Below, piece by piece: positions 6,076 through 14,187 of a stretch of DNA of 33,495 bases; the stretch's first letter is position 1; the number at the start of each line of letters is the position of its first letter. The notes beneath the pieces were generated by a model. It was given only the letters and a program-made list of their open reading frames with translations. It searched no databases and was not told the DNA's origin. Origin of the DNA: Methanobacteriota archaeon (GTDB taxonomy: Archaea > Halobacteriota > Methanomicrobia > Methanomicrobiales > Methanoculleaceae). Position numbers and translations under genes: made by a program. The stretch covers positions 1 through 33,495 of the forward strand of contig JAEWMO010000180.1 of NCBI GenBank assembly GCA_023457135.1, read 5' to 3'.

Positions 6076-8283
6076 ATGAAGACGGAGATACCCTATGACC
6101 GGTTCACCCATGTCCCGGAGCGGATCTCCGGGCTGGTCGACCTCGCCTACAACCTCTGGTGGAGCTGGCACTCCTCGGCAAGCGCCCTCTTCAAGATGCT
6201 GAACCGGGCGGAGTGGAAGATGAGCCGCCACAACCCGGTCCGGATGCTCCTCGATACGCCACCACGGTTCTTTGAGCGGGCGGCATCGAACCCGGAGTAC
6301 CTTCGCCGCTACGATATCATCATGCGCCGGTTCCAGGCGTACATGGAGCCGAGGACGAGCTGGTTCGAGCAGTACTACCCCGGCCGGGTCCCGCTGACGA
6401 TCGCCTATCTCTCAAGCGAGTTCGGGCTGCACCACTCGCTCCCGTTCTACGCGGGAGGGCTCGGCATCCTCGCCGGCGACCACGTCAAGGCCTCAAGCGA
6501 CCTCGGCGTGCCGACGGTCGCCGTCGGGTTCATGTACGCCGAAGGTTACCTCCACCAGCACATGGAAGGAAACGGGTGGCAGAAGAACGTCGCGGAAGTC
6601 CTGGACCGCGACGCCGCACCGGTTCTCCGGGTGATGGACGACGACGGCCGGCAGCTTGTGGTCCAGGTCCCCCTGATCGACCCTCCCATATACGTCGCGG
6701 TCTGGAAGGTGCAGGTCGGGCGCGTCCCGCTCTATCTCCTCGATACCCATATCGATGAGAACCGGCCCGAGAACCGGAGCATCTCGCACCGCCTCTACTT
6801 AAAGGAGCTCGAGTGCCGTCTCCGCCAGGAACTGGTGCTCGGCATCGGTGGGCGGAAGGTCCTCCACACCCTCGGCGTGGATTACTCGGCGATGCACTTG
6901 AACGAGGGCCACTCGGCGTTCGCCCTCCTTGAACGGCTCCGGGAGCGGCTCGAGTCCGGCATGCCGCCTGAAGATGCGCGGGAGCAGGTCCGGGGCACCT
7001 CGGTCTTCACCACCCACACCCCGGTTCCGGCAGCTCACGACGTCTTCCCCGAAGACCTGATGGCGAAGTACTTCCGCAGTTACTGCGCGTCGCTCAATCT
7101 CTCCTGGGACGAGTTCATGGCGCTCGGCGAGGACCCGCACAACCCGGGCGACGGGTTCAACATGACCGCCTTTGCACTCAGGATGAGCCGGTTCCACAAC
7201 GGGGTCTCGCAGAAGCACGGTGAGGTCGCCAGGGAGATGTGGCAGCCTCTCTGGCCCGATCTACCCGCCGAGAAGGTCCCGATCGACGCCATCACGAACG
7301 GCGTCCACATGCCGTCGTGGCTGAACCACCGGATCGAGGCGCTCTTCGACCGGTATATGGACTCGGTCTACCCGAACTGGCGGGAGGACTACGACAACCC
7401 GGCCATCTGGGAGGTCGTCGACGAGGTCGCGGACGCGGAACTCTGGCGCGAGCACCAGTGGCTGAAGATGAAGCTCTTTGCCCGCATCCGGGAGCGTAAA
7501 CGCCTCAAGTGGGCGACCCTCCGGGATGAGCCTGCGAATCTTGCGGCCGAAGGGCTCATGCTCGACACCTCGGCGCTGACGATAGGGTTTGCCCGGCGGT
7601 TCGCCGAGTACAAGCGTGCGGACCTCATCTTCGAGGACCTGGACCGGCTCGACCGGATCGTGAACAACCGCTGGAGGCCGGTGCAGTTCATCTTCGCCGG
7701 GAAGGCCCACCCGGCCGACGAGCGGGGCAAGAGCATCCTGCAGAAGATCTACCAGTACGCCCAGGATCCCCGGTTCGGGGGCCGGATCGCGTTTGTCGAG
7801 GATTACGGCGAGCAGCTTGCACGGTACATGGTCCACGGCGTCGACGTCTGGATGAATACTCCCGTTCCGCTCATGGAGGCGAGCGGGACGAGCGGCATGA
7901 AGGCGGGGATGAACGGCGTGCTGAACCTCTCGGTCCTCGACGGCTGGTGGGTCGAGGGGTATAACGGCAGAAACGGCTGGGGCATCGAAGGTCACGGCGC
8001 CGGGAATAACCGGCCGGATGCGGAGATCCTCTATGACCTCATCGAGAACGAGATTGCGCCGCTCTACTACTCGCGGACGATGGACGACGTCCCGCACAAG
8101 TGGGTTCGGATGATGAAAGAGTCGATAAAGAGTATCGCCCCGCAGTATTGTGCGTTGCGGATGCTCAAGGACTACGTCACGCACTACTACCCCTCGGTCT
8201 GCATGTATGCTGCCGGGCCGGCGAGACAGACGGCCGGGCTCGAGGAGGCCTGTCCCGTGGGCCCTGTTCCGAAGATGCGGTAA
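6076..8283 (+). CDS. glgP: Alpha-glucan (glycogen) phosphorylase
   Basis: The 735-residue protein is a GT35 phosphorylase of the short archaeal/bacterial class. It releases glucose 1-phosphate from glycogen-like alpha-1,4-glucan using inorganic phosphate and pyridoxal phosphate. The PLP site is plain: EASGTSGMKAGMNG, with the Schiff-base Lys at about K609. Other family landmarks are LAYNLWWSW near residue 20, SSEFGLHHSLPFYAGGLGILAGDH, NEGHSAF, THTPVPAAHD and ITNGVH. Length fits the family. The start is set by a TATA-like box 30 bases upstream; starts at 6052 and 6064 add only eight or four residues. It lies in its own transcription unit. With the ROK kinase at 1136 it could feed stored glucan into glycolysis, but they are not in one operon. 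Confidence 0.95.
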   Translation: MKTEIPYDRFTHVPERISGLVDLAYNLWWSWHSSASALFKMLNRAEWKMSRHNPVRMLLDTPPRFFERAASNPEYLRRYDIIMRRFQAYMEPRTSWFEQYYPGRVPLTIAYLSSEFGLHHSLPFYAGGLGILAGDHVKASSDLGVPTVAVGFMYAEGYLHQHMEGNGWQKNVAEVLDRDAAPVLRVMDDDGRQLVVQVPLIDPPIYVAVWKVQVGRVPLYLLDTHIDENRPENRSISHRLYLKELECRLRQELVLGIGGRKVLHTLGVDYSAMHLNEGHSAFALLERLRERLESGMPPEDAREQVRGTSVFTTHTPVPAAHDVFPEDLMAKYFRSYCASLNLSWDEFMALGEDPHNPGDGFNMTAFALRMSRFHNGVSQKHGEVAREMWQPLWPDLPAEKVPIDAITNGVHMPSWLNHRIEALFDRYMDSVYPNWREDYDNPAIWEVVDEVADAELWREHQWLKMKLFARIRERKRLKWATLRDEPANLAAEGLMLDTSALTIGFARRFAEYKRADLIFEDLDRLDRIVNNRWRPVQFIFAGKAHPADERGKSILQKIYQYAQDPRFGGRIAFVEDYGEQLARYMVHGVDVWMNTPVPLMEASGTSGMKAGMNGVLNLSVLDGWWVEGYNGRNGWGIEGHGAGNNRPDAEILYDLIENEIAPLYYSRTMDDVPHKWVRMMKESIKSIAPQYCALRMLKDYVTHYYPSVCMYAAGPARQTAGLEEACPVGPVPKMR

Positions 8284-8326
8284 CGCGGCAGCGGAACGGA
8301 TGGTCCGGCAGGTTGATGGGGCAGCA

Positions 8327-8334
8327 GGAATTAC
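8327..8334 (+). promoter_or_regulatory. TATA-like box for the GNAT gene
   Basis: GGAATTACCTG lies 28-29 bases before the ATG at 8360, which supports that start over the in-frame ATG at 8345. Confidence 0.35.
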
Positions 8335-8359
8335 CTGCAGGTATATGGCATCCCTTCCG

Positions 8360-8869
8360 ATGACAATCCGGCCTGAAACGAGAGAGGACTACCCGGCGGT
8401 CCATGACCTGGTCCGGCGTGCGTGCCGTGAAAATGAGGCGCGGCTGGTCGATATGCTCCGGGGGTTGCCGGAGTTCGTTCCCGCCCTCTCTCTGGTCGCA
8501 GAGATGGATGGCCGTGTCGTCGGTCATATCCTCTTCACTCCCACGGAGACGACCACCGGCGGCACGGTCCTCGCGCTCGCCCCGGTGGCGGTGGATCCGC
8601 CCTTCCAGCGGCAGGGGATCGGGTCCGCGCTCGTCCTTGCCGGGCTCGCCGAGTCCCGGCGGCTCGGCTACGGCGCCGTCATCGTCGTCGGCCACCCCGA
8701 CTATTATCCCCGGTTCGGGTTCTCCCCGGCGCGCGAGAAGGGGTTTGAAGCGCCGTTCCCGGTCCCGGACGAGGCGTTCATGGCGCTTGAGTTCCGGCCC
8801 GGCACGCCGGGGGGGACCGTCCTCTACTCGTCGGCGTTCGCCGTCTGCGACGAGGATCCGGGGGCGTGA
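8360..8869 (+). CDS. GNAT-family N-acetyltransferase (YhbS-like)
   Basis: The 169-residue protein has a GNAT fold. It starts TIRPETREDYPAVHDLVRRA, and the acetyl-CoA-binding motif is VAVDPPFQRQGIGSALV (pyrophosphate loop RQGIGS, residues 84-89). The segment GHPDYYPRFGFSPA (111-124) is a hallmark of the YhbS subgroup. It would transfer an acetyl group from acetyl-CoA to an amine; the acceptor is unknown. The start at 8360 follows from the upstream box. The stop overlaps a GTG that once opened the next, now broken, reading frame. Confidence 0.88.
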   Translation: MTIRPETREDYPAVHDLVRRACRENEARLVDMLRGLPEFVPALSLVAEMDGRVVGHILFTPTETTTGGTVLALAPVAVDPPFQRQGIGSALVLAGLAESRRLGYGAVIVVGHPDYYPRFGFSPAREKGFEAPFPVPDEAFMALEFRPGTPGGTVLYSSAFAVCDEDPGA

Positions 8870-9085
8870 AAGGCGGCCGCCTCGTTCGGGGAGCACTGTT
8901 AGCCGGCGGGATCAAATTCGTCGAGGACTATGCCGCCGTCAGGGCGGGACTGGTCCTCGCTGCCGGATCGATCGCCGGCGCCCAGGCGGTTCCGGCCGAC
9001 GACCCTGAAACCGGTCTTCGGCCTCTACTTCCTCTACGTTGCGATCCGTTTTGCCGCCGGGTTCTTTGGTATCGGGGTGCCCTGA
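8866..9085 (+). pseudogene. Remnant of a TauE/SafE-like permease C-terminus
   Basis: From the GTG at 8866 the frame gives AGLVLAAGSIAGAQ, which resembles the penultimate segment of TauE/SafE (sulfite exporter-type) permeases. Around 8990 the similarity jumps to the +1 frame, which reads RPTTLKPVFGLYFLYVAIRF and stops at 9085. Together the two pieces look like the last 60-70 residues of such a permease, with one frameshift and the N-terminal two-thirds missing. If the frameshift is ignored, a 97-residue frame to 9159 remains, but its second half is Arg/Gly-rich and unlike a protein. Family identity is from memory of the pattern. Confidence 0.5.
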
Positions 9086-9130
9086 CCGGGCGGTCCCACG
9101 AGAGGTTTTTTGCGGGACGCGGCTCATATC

Positions 9131-9135
9131 CTATT
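9131..9135 (+). promoter_or_regulatory. TATA-like box for the transglutaminase-like gene
   Basis: CATATCCTATTG has its second TAT 29 bases before the ATG at 9161, which fits a leaderless transcript and decides the start against the upstream GTG at 9110. Confidence 0.45.
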
Positions 9136-9160
9136 GCCGATGCGCGGCAGGACCCCTGAG

Positions 9161-10102
9161 ATGGAGTGGAAAGATATTATCAGCGTTCTCGCGGGCGGGC
9201 TCGTGATCCTGGTCGTCGCCCTCGTAGTGAAACCCGCGCTTCTTCCGGGCTCGGAGACCGCTTCCATCGCCGGAGCGGCACCGCCCGCGTACGTTCCACC
9301 CACGCCGGTCCCGATGGAGACCCCCTTCCCCGGGGACGGGGCGGCGTATACCCGGACCTTCCGCTGGACGGGCATCGACGGCGGCGTCCGGACGACGGAG
9401 GTCCGGGTTCCGGAGACACTCTTCCTCGAGCGCCGGGCGACTCCGCGCTTTGCCGATCCGCTTACCTGGGGACGGTATGCTCTGGCGGACGCCGACCGGC
9501 CGGTCCTCGAGGACCTCGCCCGCCGGATCGCTCCGCCGGTCGCCAACCCGGAGGAGGAGTACTTCCGGCTGATGAACCTGATCTTCTTTGTCCAGCAGAT
9601 CCCGTATGCGCCCGACAACAGCACCGGCTCCTATATCGAAGGTGTCCTTCCCCGGTATGCCGTGAGCCGCGGTGCAGACGCGGAATACCCCCGGTATCCC
9701 GTCGAGATGCTTGTCGACGGCAAAGGAGACAGCGAGGATGCCGCCATCCTGATGACGGGGCTCCTCGATGCACTCGGCTACGATGCGGTGCTTCTCAGGT
9801 ATCCGGATCACACGGCGACCGGTATCCGGATGGAGGGGTTCAACCCCTACTACGCGAAGTACACGCCGAAACACTTCACGTACGAGGGGAAGCGCTACTA
9901 TTACGTCGAGGGGACGAACTACACCACGATCTCCACGGGAAACACGACGTTCCTGGCAAAGCCCGCCCCCATAGGAGATATCCTCTCCGGGTCGCCTGAG
10001 AGCGTGAGGTCGGGAGCGCCGGCGATCATTCCCCTGCGCTATACCGTCGCGCCTGCCGAGTATCGTATCCGCCCGGCCCCGCTGCCGGCAGGAGGGGTGT
10101 GA
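9161..10102 (+). CDS. Membrane-anchored transglutaminase-like protein with Cys-to-Ser change
   Basis: The 313-residue protein has one N-terminal membrane helix (about residues 7-26), a Pro-rich linker (40-57) and an exported domain. The core resembles the transglutaminase-like fold found in many methanogen proteins. The helix that normally carries the nucleophile as GDCED reads DGKGDSEDAAILMTGLLDAL, with Ser at residue 191. The His of the triad is probably H217 in RYPDHTATGI. The third member, usually Asp, may be E250 in YYYVEGTNYT. It is either an inactive, binding-only version or a serine-using one. A membrane-anchored protein of unknown family follows directly with overlapping stop and start, so the two probably work together outside the membrane. 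Confidence 0.72.
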   Translation: MEWKDIISVLAGGLVILVVALVVKPALLPGSETASIAGAAPPAYVPPTPVPMETPFPGDGAAYTRTFRWTGIDGGVRTTEVRVPETLFLERRATPRFADPLTWGRYALADADRPVLEDLARRIAPPVANPEEEYFRLMNLIFFVQQIPYAPDNSTGSYIEGVLPRYAVSRGADAEYPRYPVEMLVDGKGDSEDAAILMTGLLDALGYDAVLLRYPDHTATGIRMEGFNPYYAKYTPKHFTYEGKRYYYVEGTNYTTISTGNTTFLAKPAPIGDILSGSPESVRSGAPAIIPLRYTVAPAEYRIRPAPLPAGGV

Positions 10103-10107
10103 AGGCC

Positions 10108-10686
10108 ATGGACCTGAAACTCCCCGGCCTCCCGGAGATCCCGAAGATCCCGAAGATTGCCCTCGACCGGAGGCAGGCGCTCATGGCCGCCGGTGCGGTG
10201 GCCGTCGTCGTTGTCGCTGCCTTCGCCGGGTGGACGCTTCTCCTCGGCCACGTCGACGGGCAGCAGGTTGCGGCGTTCGGGAGCCATGTGGCGGCCTCGG
10301 AGGCCGACCTCGCCCGGGTCAACGGGGCTGTCTCAACACATATGCGCTCTTTCCCGGACCACCGCTCGATCGGTGAGGCCGACGCGTATATGCGGGAGTT
10401 TGGCGCCCTTGCGGAGTACGGGAGGAGGGTGACGGCCTACCACCGGCAGATCATCGGCGCCGACACGGTCCCGGTCACGTATGCCGGAGCGCAGTCGGCC
10501 TACATTCGTGCGCTCGATCACCTGAACCGCGCGTTCTCGCTCTGGTCGTCGGCCGCCGCAGCCTACGATGCAAAAGCCTACGCCGCGGCAAAAGACACCC
10601 TCAAATCGGCCGACGAGTCATGGAAGGAGTATGCGGCCGCGATAGAAGAGTACGAGCGGGAACTCCGCGCTGCAGAGGGCGGGTGA
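10108..10686 (+). CDS. Membrane-anchored protein of unknown family
   Basis: The 192-residue protein begins with a short Pro/Lys repeat (LPGLPEIPKIPKI), followed by one membrane helix (about residues 26-45) and an exported, mostly helical domain rich in Ala, Tyr and Glu. I recognise no family. The ATG at 10108 has GGAGGGG about 12 bases upstream; a GTG at 10099 that overlaps the stop of the previous gene is an alternative three codons longer. The tight link to the transglutaminase-like gene suggests a shared role at the cell surface. Confidence 0.75.
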   Translation: MDLKLPGLPEIPKIPKIALDRRQALMAAGAVAVVVVAAFAGWTLLLGHVDGQQVAAFGSHVAASEADLARVNGAVSTHMRSFPDHRSIGEADAYMREFGALAEYGRRVTAYHRQIIGADTVPVTYAGAQSAYIRALDHLNRAFSLWSSAAAAYDAKAYAAAKDTLKSADESWKEYAAAIEEYERELRAAEGG

Positions 10687-10698
10687 GGAAGTCCCCGC

Positions 10699-11385
10699 CT
10701 AGACGAGATACTTCTCCGGGACCTTGATGGTGACCGTAAGCGATTTCAGCGACTCCGAGTGGATGATGAGGTAGAAGTCGCCGTACCCTTCCCGGATGGT
10801 GAATGTCTCCCCCGTCCCCGCCGGGCTGCCTGCCGTCGAGTTACTCTTTGTCGAACTGTTTCCGGAATGGAGGATATCCGAACGGGAGTAGCTGATCTCC
10901 CTGATTATGTGGTTCGGGTCGTCTTTCTCGTAGATCTCCATCCGGAGCCAGGGATAGTCGTTCATCGGCGTTGCGGTCACGTTGACGGCCCAGTACGGGT
11001 AAGGGATATGGTAGGCTCTGGTGGCAAGAACACGGGGAGGGTATTCGACGGTTGCCGTCGCATAGTCCACCATTCCCCCGGAGACCTGGAGGTCGTGCGG
11101 CTGCCCGGTCATCGCGATCGTGGGGGTGGGCGTCGGGATATGGTAGGTCGCCGGGTCGACGAACCCCACGCTCCTCACTTCGAGCGTCGTATTCTCCCGG
11201 GGAGGTGCGGCAGGTGTGGGGGCCGGGAGCCCCGTCAGTATCATCTGCGCTGCTGCCAGCAGCGGCGGCGGGGCGGGAGAGTCCTGCTGGAGGTCTGCAC
11301 TGGTCTCCGGCGCGGTGCAGCCCCCGGCCGCGGCGGCCGCCACGAGGAGGAGAATGATGGCGAGCGGGATAGAGCGCCCTTGCAT
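10699..11385 (-). CDS. Putative lipoprotein of unknown family
   Basis: The 228-residue protein has a signal peptide (residues 1-22) ending in AAAGGC, a lipobox-like site with C23. A Pro/Ala/Thr-rich linker follows, then a beta-rich domain with HIPTPTPTIAM, AYHIPYPYWAVNVT and a final strand TVTIKVPEKYLV. It should be exported and lipid-anchored. Function unknown. An AT-rich segment (ACTAATAG on the minus strand, near 11408-11415) lies about 27 bases upstream of the ATG and may be its promoter. It is convergent with the unknown gene ending at 10686, with only 12 bases between them. Confidence 0.75.
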   Translation of the reverse strand: MQGRSIPLAIILLLVAAAAAGGCTAPETSADLQQDSPAPPPLLAAAQMILTGLPAPTPAAPPRENTTLEVRSVGFVDPATYHIPTPTPTIAMTGQPHDLQVSGGMVDYATATVEYPPRVLATRAYHIPYPYWAVNVTATPMNDYPWLRMEIYEKDDPNHIIREISYSRSDILHSGNSSTKSNSTAGSPAGTGETFTIREGYGDFYLIIHSESLKSLTVTIKVPEKYLV

Positions 11386-11470
11386 ACAGATCTCTTCTTG
11401 TACGGCGCTATTAGTAGTTTCTCATCCGCCCCGCCCTGGCCCGGAGAAAAGAGTTGTTCTGGTGGGGCCT

Positions 11471-11971
11471 TCACGTCCCCTCGAAGGCTTCCATGGCAAG
11501 GCCCTCGAACTCCACGCCGAGCAGCTCGAACGTCTTCTCCACCTCGGCGATGCCCGCTGGATCACCCAGTTTCAGCAGGGCCGCGGCAGTCAGTGCCCGG
11601 CAGCACTCGGACCTGCTTGTCCGGAGGGTGCCGACGAGCGGGTCGACCGCCCGCGGATCGCCGATCTCGGCGAGCGCCCAGATTGCCGGGTTCTTGATCT
11701 CGTCGTCCGCGACGAGCACGGCCCCGATGAGCGGTTCCACCGCTTCAGCCCCGGTTCGGGCGAGCGCCATCGCCACGGTCCAGCGTGCGTCGCTCTCGAC
11801 GGCGAGCAGGGCCTGCACCAGCGGCCCGATCGCCGGCGCCCCGATGGCGCCGAGAGCGCTGACGGCCTGCAGGCCGGAGTAGGTGTCGGCGTTGAGCATG
11901 ACGTGCATCAGCTCCCGGACCTGCGGCGTCTTTCCTTCCTTTACCTCTGCTTTCTCGATGGTCTTCTGCAT
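11471..11971 (-). CDS. HEAT-repeat protein
   Basis: The 166-residue protein is built of about four HEAT-like (PBS lyase-type) helical repeats after a charged N-terminus. Examples are QAVSALGAIGAPAIGPLVQAL, ARWTVAMALARTGAEAVEPL and IKNPAIWALAEIGDPRAVDPL, each about 30-35 residues. Such repeats serve as protein-binding scaffolds; no catalytic residues are seen. On the minus strand GGGGGT lies six bases before the ATG as a ribosome binding site. It lies between the lipoprotein and the first HTH-PAS regulator on the same strand, but has its own promoter-like box. Confidence 0.85.
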   Translation of the reverse strand: MQKTIEKAEVKEGKTPQVRELMHVMLNADTYSGLQAVSALGAIGAPAIGPLVQALLAVESDARWTVAMALARTGAEAVEPLIGAVLVADDEIKNPAIWALAEIGDPRAVDPLVGTLRTSRSECCRALTAAALLKLGDPAGIAEVEKTFELLGVEFEGLAMEAFEGT

Positions 11972-12011
11972 CTCCTTACCCCCTGTATGGATGCGGGGTG
12001 TCCCGGGACTA

Positions 12012-12020
12012 CGATAAGCC
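12012..12020 (-). promoter_or_regulatory. TATA-like box for the HEAT-repeat gene
   Basis: GGCTTATCGT on the minus strand lies about 45 bases before the ATG, giving a leader of about 20 bases that includes a Shine-Dalgarno-like GGGGGT. Confidence 0.4.
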
Positions 12021-12145
12021 TTTACGAACCAGATCTGCCGTACAGTACCGCTGAACGGCTCTGCCGGGCATAGGATTTTATACTCTTTCCGGGCGGGCGC
12101 CGGGGCTCCGCTCAGAAACGTTTTGGATTTTCTCAGGCTCCGGCT

Positions 12146-14017
12146 CTAACGAGCCGTCGCCGCCGCCATCATGCCGAGCACCCTGCCGTTTTCGTTGACG
12201 ATCGGTGTCCCGAGAAGGTCCACCCGGAACCTCTCACCGTCGCTCCGGACGCCGGTCTCCTCACCATGCCAGCTCCCGCCCTCGAGGACTGTCCGGACGA
12301 TCTTCCGGATCTCCTCCGGCCGCTCCCAGAACCGGGAGAAGTCGGAGCCCTGCACCCCCTCTGCGGTCGGGTAGCCCCAGAGGGCGAGGTATGCGGCGTT
12401 TGCGCAGGTCACCACCCCGTCCGGGGTGAGGAGTGCAACCGCCCGCTGGGTGCAGGCGATCGCCCGGTCTTTGAGGAGCAGCTCCTGCTCCCGCCGCCGC
12501 AGGTTGGCGATATCCGCGACCAGGATCTGGTAGGCCCGTGCCTCCTCGGTGATATCCTCGCAGGTCGAGTACTCTGTCCCGTCGCAGAGCGTTACGAAGC
12601 GGGAAAGAACCGTTTTCCTGGATCCGTCCCGGCACTGGACAGTAAACGTCCGGGGCCTGACCTGGCCCGGGACCGAACGGTCGAGATCCGATCGCCAGGT
12701 ACGGAGGGCTTCCGCCCGGACCCCTTCGTCCGGGAAGATCAGCCGGGTCCAATCAGCGACCGTGGGTGCCTCATCCGGACCGTAGCCGAAGATCTCCACG
12801 AATCGCTGGTTGACGTAGACGAACCTCCTCTCCTGATCGATGAGCGCGACCCCGAAGGGCGACGAATCGACCATGTTCCGGAACCGGGCCTCGCTCCGCT
12901 GGAGCCGTTCGGCGGTCTGCCGTCGGGCGAGGGCGATCGAGGCCTGGCGGACGAACGACTCCACCGTCTCGCGGTTCTCAAGTTCCCTTCCCGGCGGGAG
13001 GCAGATGCCGGCGATGCCGAAGATCTCGTCACGCCAGACCAGTCCCATGACGCATAGTTTCGCGATATTGAACCGGGTGAGGATCGCCTCGCAGACCTCT
13101 TCCGGGATAGCCCCGAAGCAGAGGTGGTAGAACGACCACGAGGACGGCGCGGGGCGGAGGATGAACTCCCGCAGGTTGCGCAGCGATCCGGGGGTCTCGT
13201 GGTACGGAGCCTCGAGGCTCCGGGCGACCGGGAGGACCAGGCCGACAGGGTCCTGCCCCAGAAGTTCCGTGAGCCCATCCCGGGCCCCCTCGCCGGCGAC
13301 TGCCCGGATGACGAACTGCCGGTCGTGCTCGTCGTAGGAGATGATGTATGTGTATGCCCCTGGAGCGAGTTCCATGAGCCGGTCTACGATGTACCGGTAG
13401 ATATCATCCACCGGGGGCAGGTCGACGAGATCCATCGCCGTCCCGGCGAGGAATGTCATGTTCCGGAGATACTGCTTCTGCTCGGTGATATCCTCGAGCA
13501 CGATCGTGCAGCCCTTCTCTCCGCCCTCGAACGTCGTCGGGATCGCCTGCATCTGGTAGAAGGCCTCGCTGCCGTCGTCCCGCCGGTGCTGGATATCGGT
13601 GATCACCTGCTCACGGTCGAGGTTCTCGACGACGGCGAGGGCTTCCGGCGAGGAGACGACCGGGAGGGCCGCTTCCCGGAGGTTCCGGCCCATGACCTCC
13701 TCTTTCGTACGCCCGAACCGCGCAAGGCACCGGTCGTTGGCCTGGACTATCGTGAGGTCGGCGTCGAGGACCAGGATCAGGTTCTTCGTGAAGCAGAGGA
13801 ACGCCGAGAGGGGTACGCGCTGCGCAAGGGAGTAGACCTTCGCGTTGCCGACGAGCCGCGCCTCGACGTGGCCTTCTGCCTGCAGCACCTCAAGATGCTT
13901 CGAGACCGAGTTCCGGTTTGCTCCGAGGGCTCTTGCGATCTCGGTGATCGTCATGCCCTTCGGCCGGAACCTGAGGGTCCGCAGGGTTCTTCCCGGGATG
14001 TCCTGCTCCGGCTGCAT
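12146..14017 (-). CDS. HTH-PAS-GAF-PAS-PAS regulator (no kinase)
   Basis: The 623-residue soluble protein starts with a winged-helix DNA-binding domain: GMTITEIARALGANRNSVSK (residues 21-40) contains the helix-turn-helix and GNAKVYSLAQRVPLSAF (57-73) the wing and linker. A PAS domain follows (about 75-182: LILVLDADLTIVQAND, LEDITEQKQ), then a GAF-like region (190-365), a second PAS (372-490: FRNMVDSSPFGVALIDQE) and a third (505-620). There is no histidine kinase, receiver or methyl-accepting domain. It is best read as a one-component sensor-regulator, with the PAS/GAF part sensing a ligand or redox state. A paralogue with the same first 180 residues lies at 24843. The promoter region carries TATATA and two adjacent 8-base palindromes. 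Confidence 0.88.
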   Translation of the reverse strand: MQPEQDIPGRTLRTLRFRPKGMTITEIARALGANRNSVSKHLEVLQAEGHVEARLVGNAKVYSLAQRVPLSAFLCFTKNLILVLDADLTIVQANDRCLARFGRTKEEVMGRNLREAALPVVSSPEALAVVENLDREQVITDIQHRRDDGSEAFYQMQAIPTTFEGGEKGCTIVLEDITEQKQYLRNMTFLAGTAMDLVDLPPVDDIYRYIVDRLMELAPGAYTYIISYDEHDRQFVIRAVAGEGARDGLTELLGQDPVGLVLPVARSLEAPYHETPGSLRNLREFILRPAPSSWSFYHLCFGAIPEEVCEAILTRFNIAKLCVMGLVWRDEIFGIAGICLPPGRELENRETVESFVRQASIALARRQTAERLQRSEARFRNMVDSSPFGVALIDQERRFVYVNQRFVEIFGYGPDEAPTVADWTRLIFPDEGVRAEALRTWRSDLDRSVPGQVRPRTFTVQCRDGSRKTVLSRFVTLCDGTEYSTCEDITEEARAYQILVADIANLRRREQELLLKDRAIACTQRAVALLTPDGVVTCANAAYLALWGYPTAEGVQGSDFSRFWERPEEIRKIVRTVLEGGSWHGEETGVRSDGERFRVDLLGTPIVNENGRVLGMMAAATAR

Positions 14018-14021
14018 ACAA

Positions 14022-14056
14022 CACCGGTGGTTAACCCTGTCATCTAGTATATACGT
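14022..14056 (-). promoter_or_regulatory. Promoter region of the first HTH-PAS gene
   Basis: On the minus strand GACGTATATACTAG (about 14044-14057) is a clear TATA box 34-36 bases before the ATG. Between box and start lie two abutting palindromes, GGTTAACC (14029-14036) and CACCGGTG (14022-14029), placed where an autoregulatory DNA-binding protein could block transcription. The operator role is inference. Confidence 0.4.
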
Positions 14057-14134
14057 CTATCCTGTCGTGCCGGGACTGCAGCCCCGACGGACCGGGCGCC
14101 CTTCCGCCCCTCGGCGGGGCGGCGCGGTGCGCAG

Positions 14135-14142
14135 GGCTTTAT
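14135..14142 (+). promoter_or_regulatory. TATA-like box for the methyltransferase gene
   Basis: GGGCTTTATGAAGG lies about 50 bases before the ATG at 14188. It would leave a leader of about 25 bases that holds GGAGGATCAC (14174-14183), a strong Shine-Dalgarno match. Confidence 0.4.
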
Positions 14143-14187
14143 GAAGGGGAGGCGTATCCTGTACGACAGGCCCGGAGGATCACCGAG

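Noticed and set aside
7261..8184. Minus-strand frame of 307 codons inside the glucan phosphorylase gene
   Set aside because: It lies fully antisense to a clear enzyme and has no promoter box or family character.
8866..9159. Open frame of 97 residues as an intact gene after the GNAT gene
   Set aside because: The family similarity leaves this frame near 8990 and continues in the +1 frame, so a broken gene explains it better.
10759..12073. Plus-strand frames across the lipoprotein and HEAT-repeat genes
   Set aside because: They are antisense to genes with a signal peptide or clear repeats and have no features of their own.
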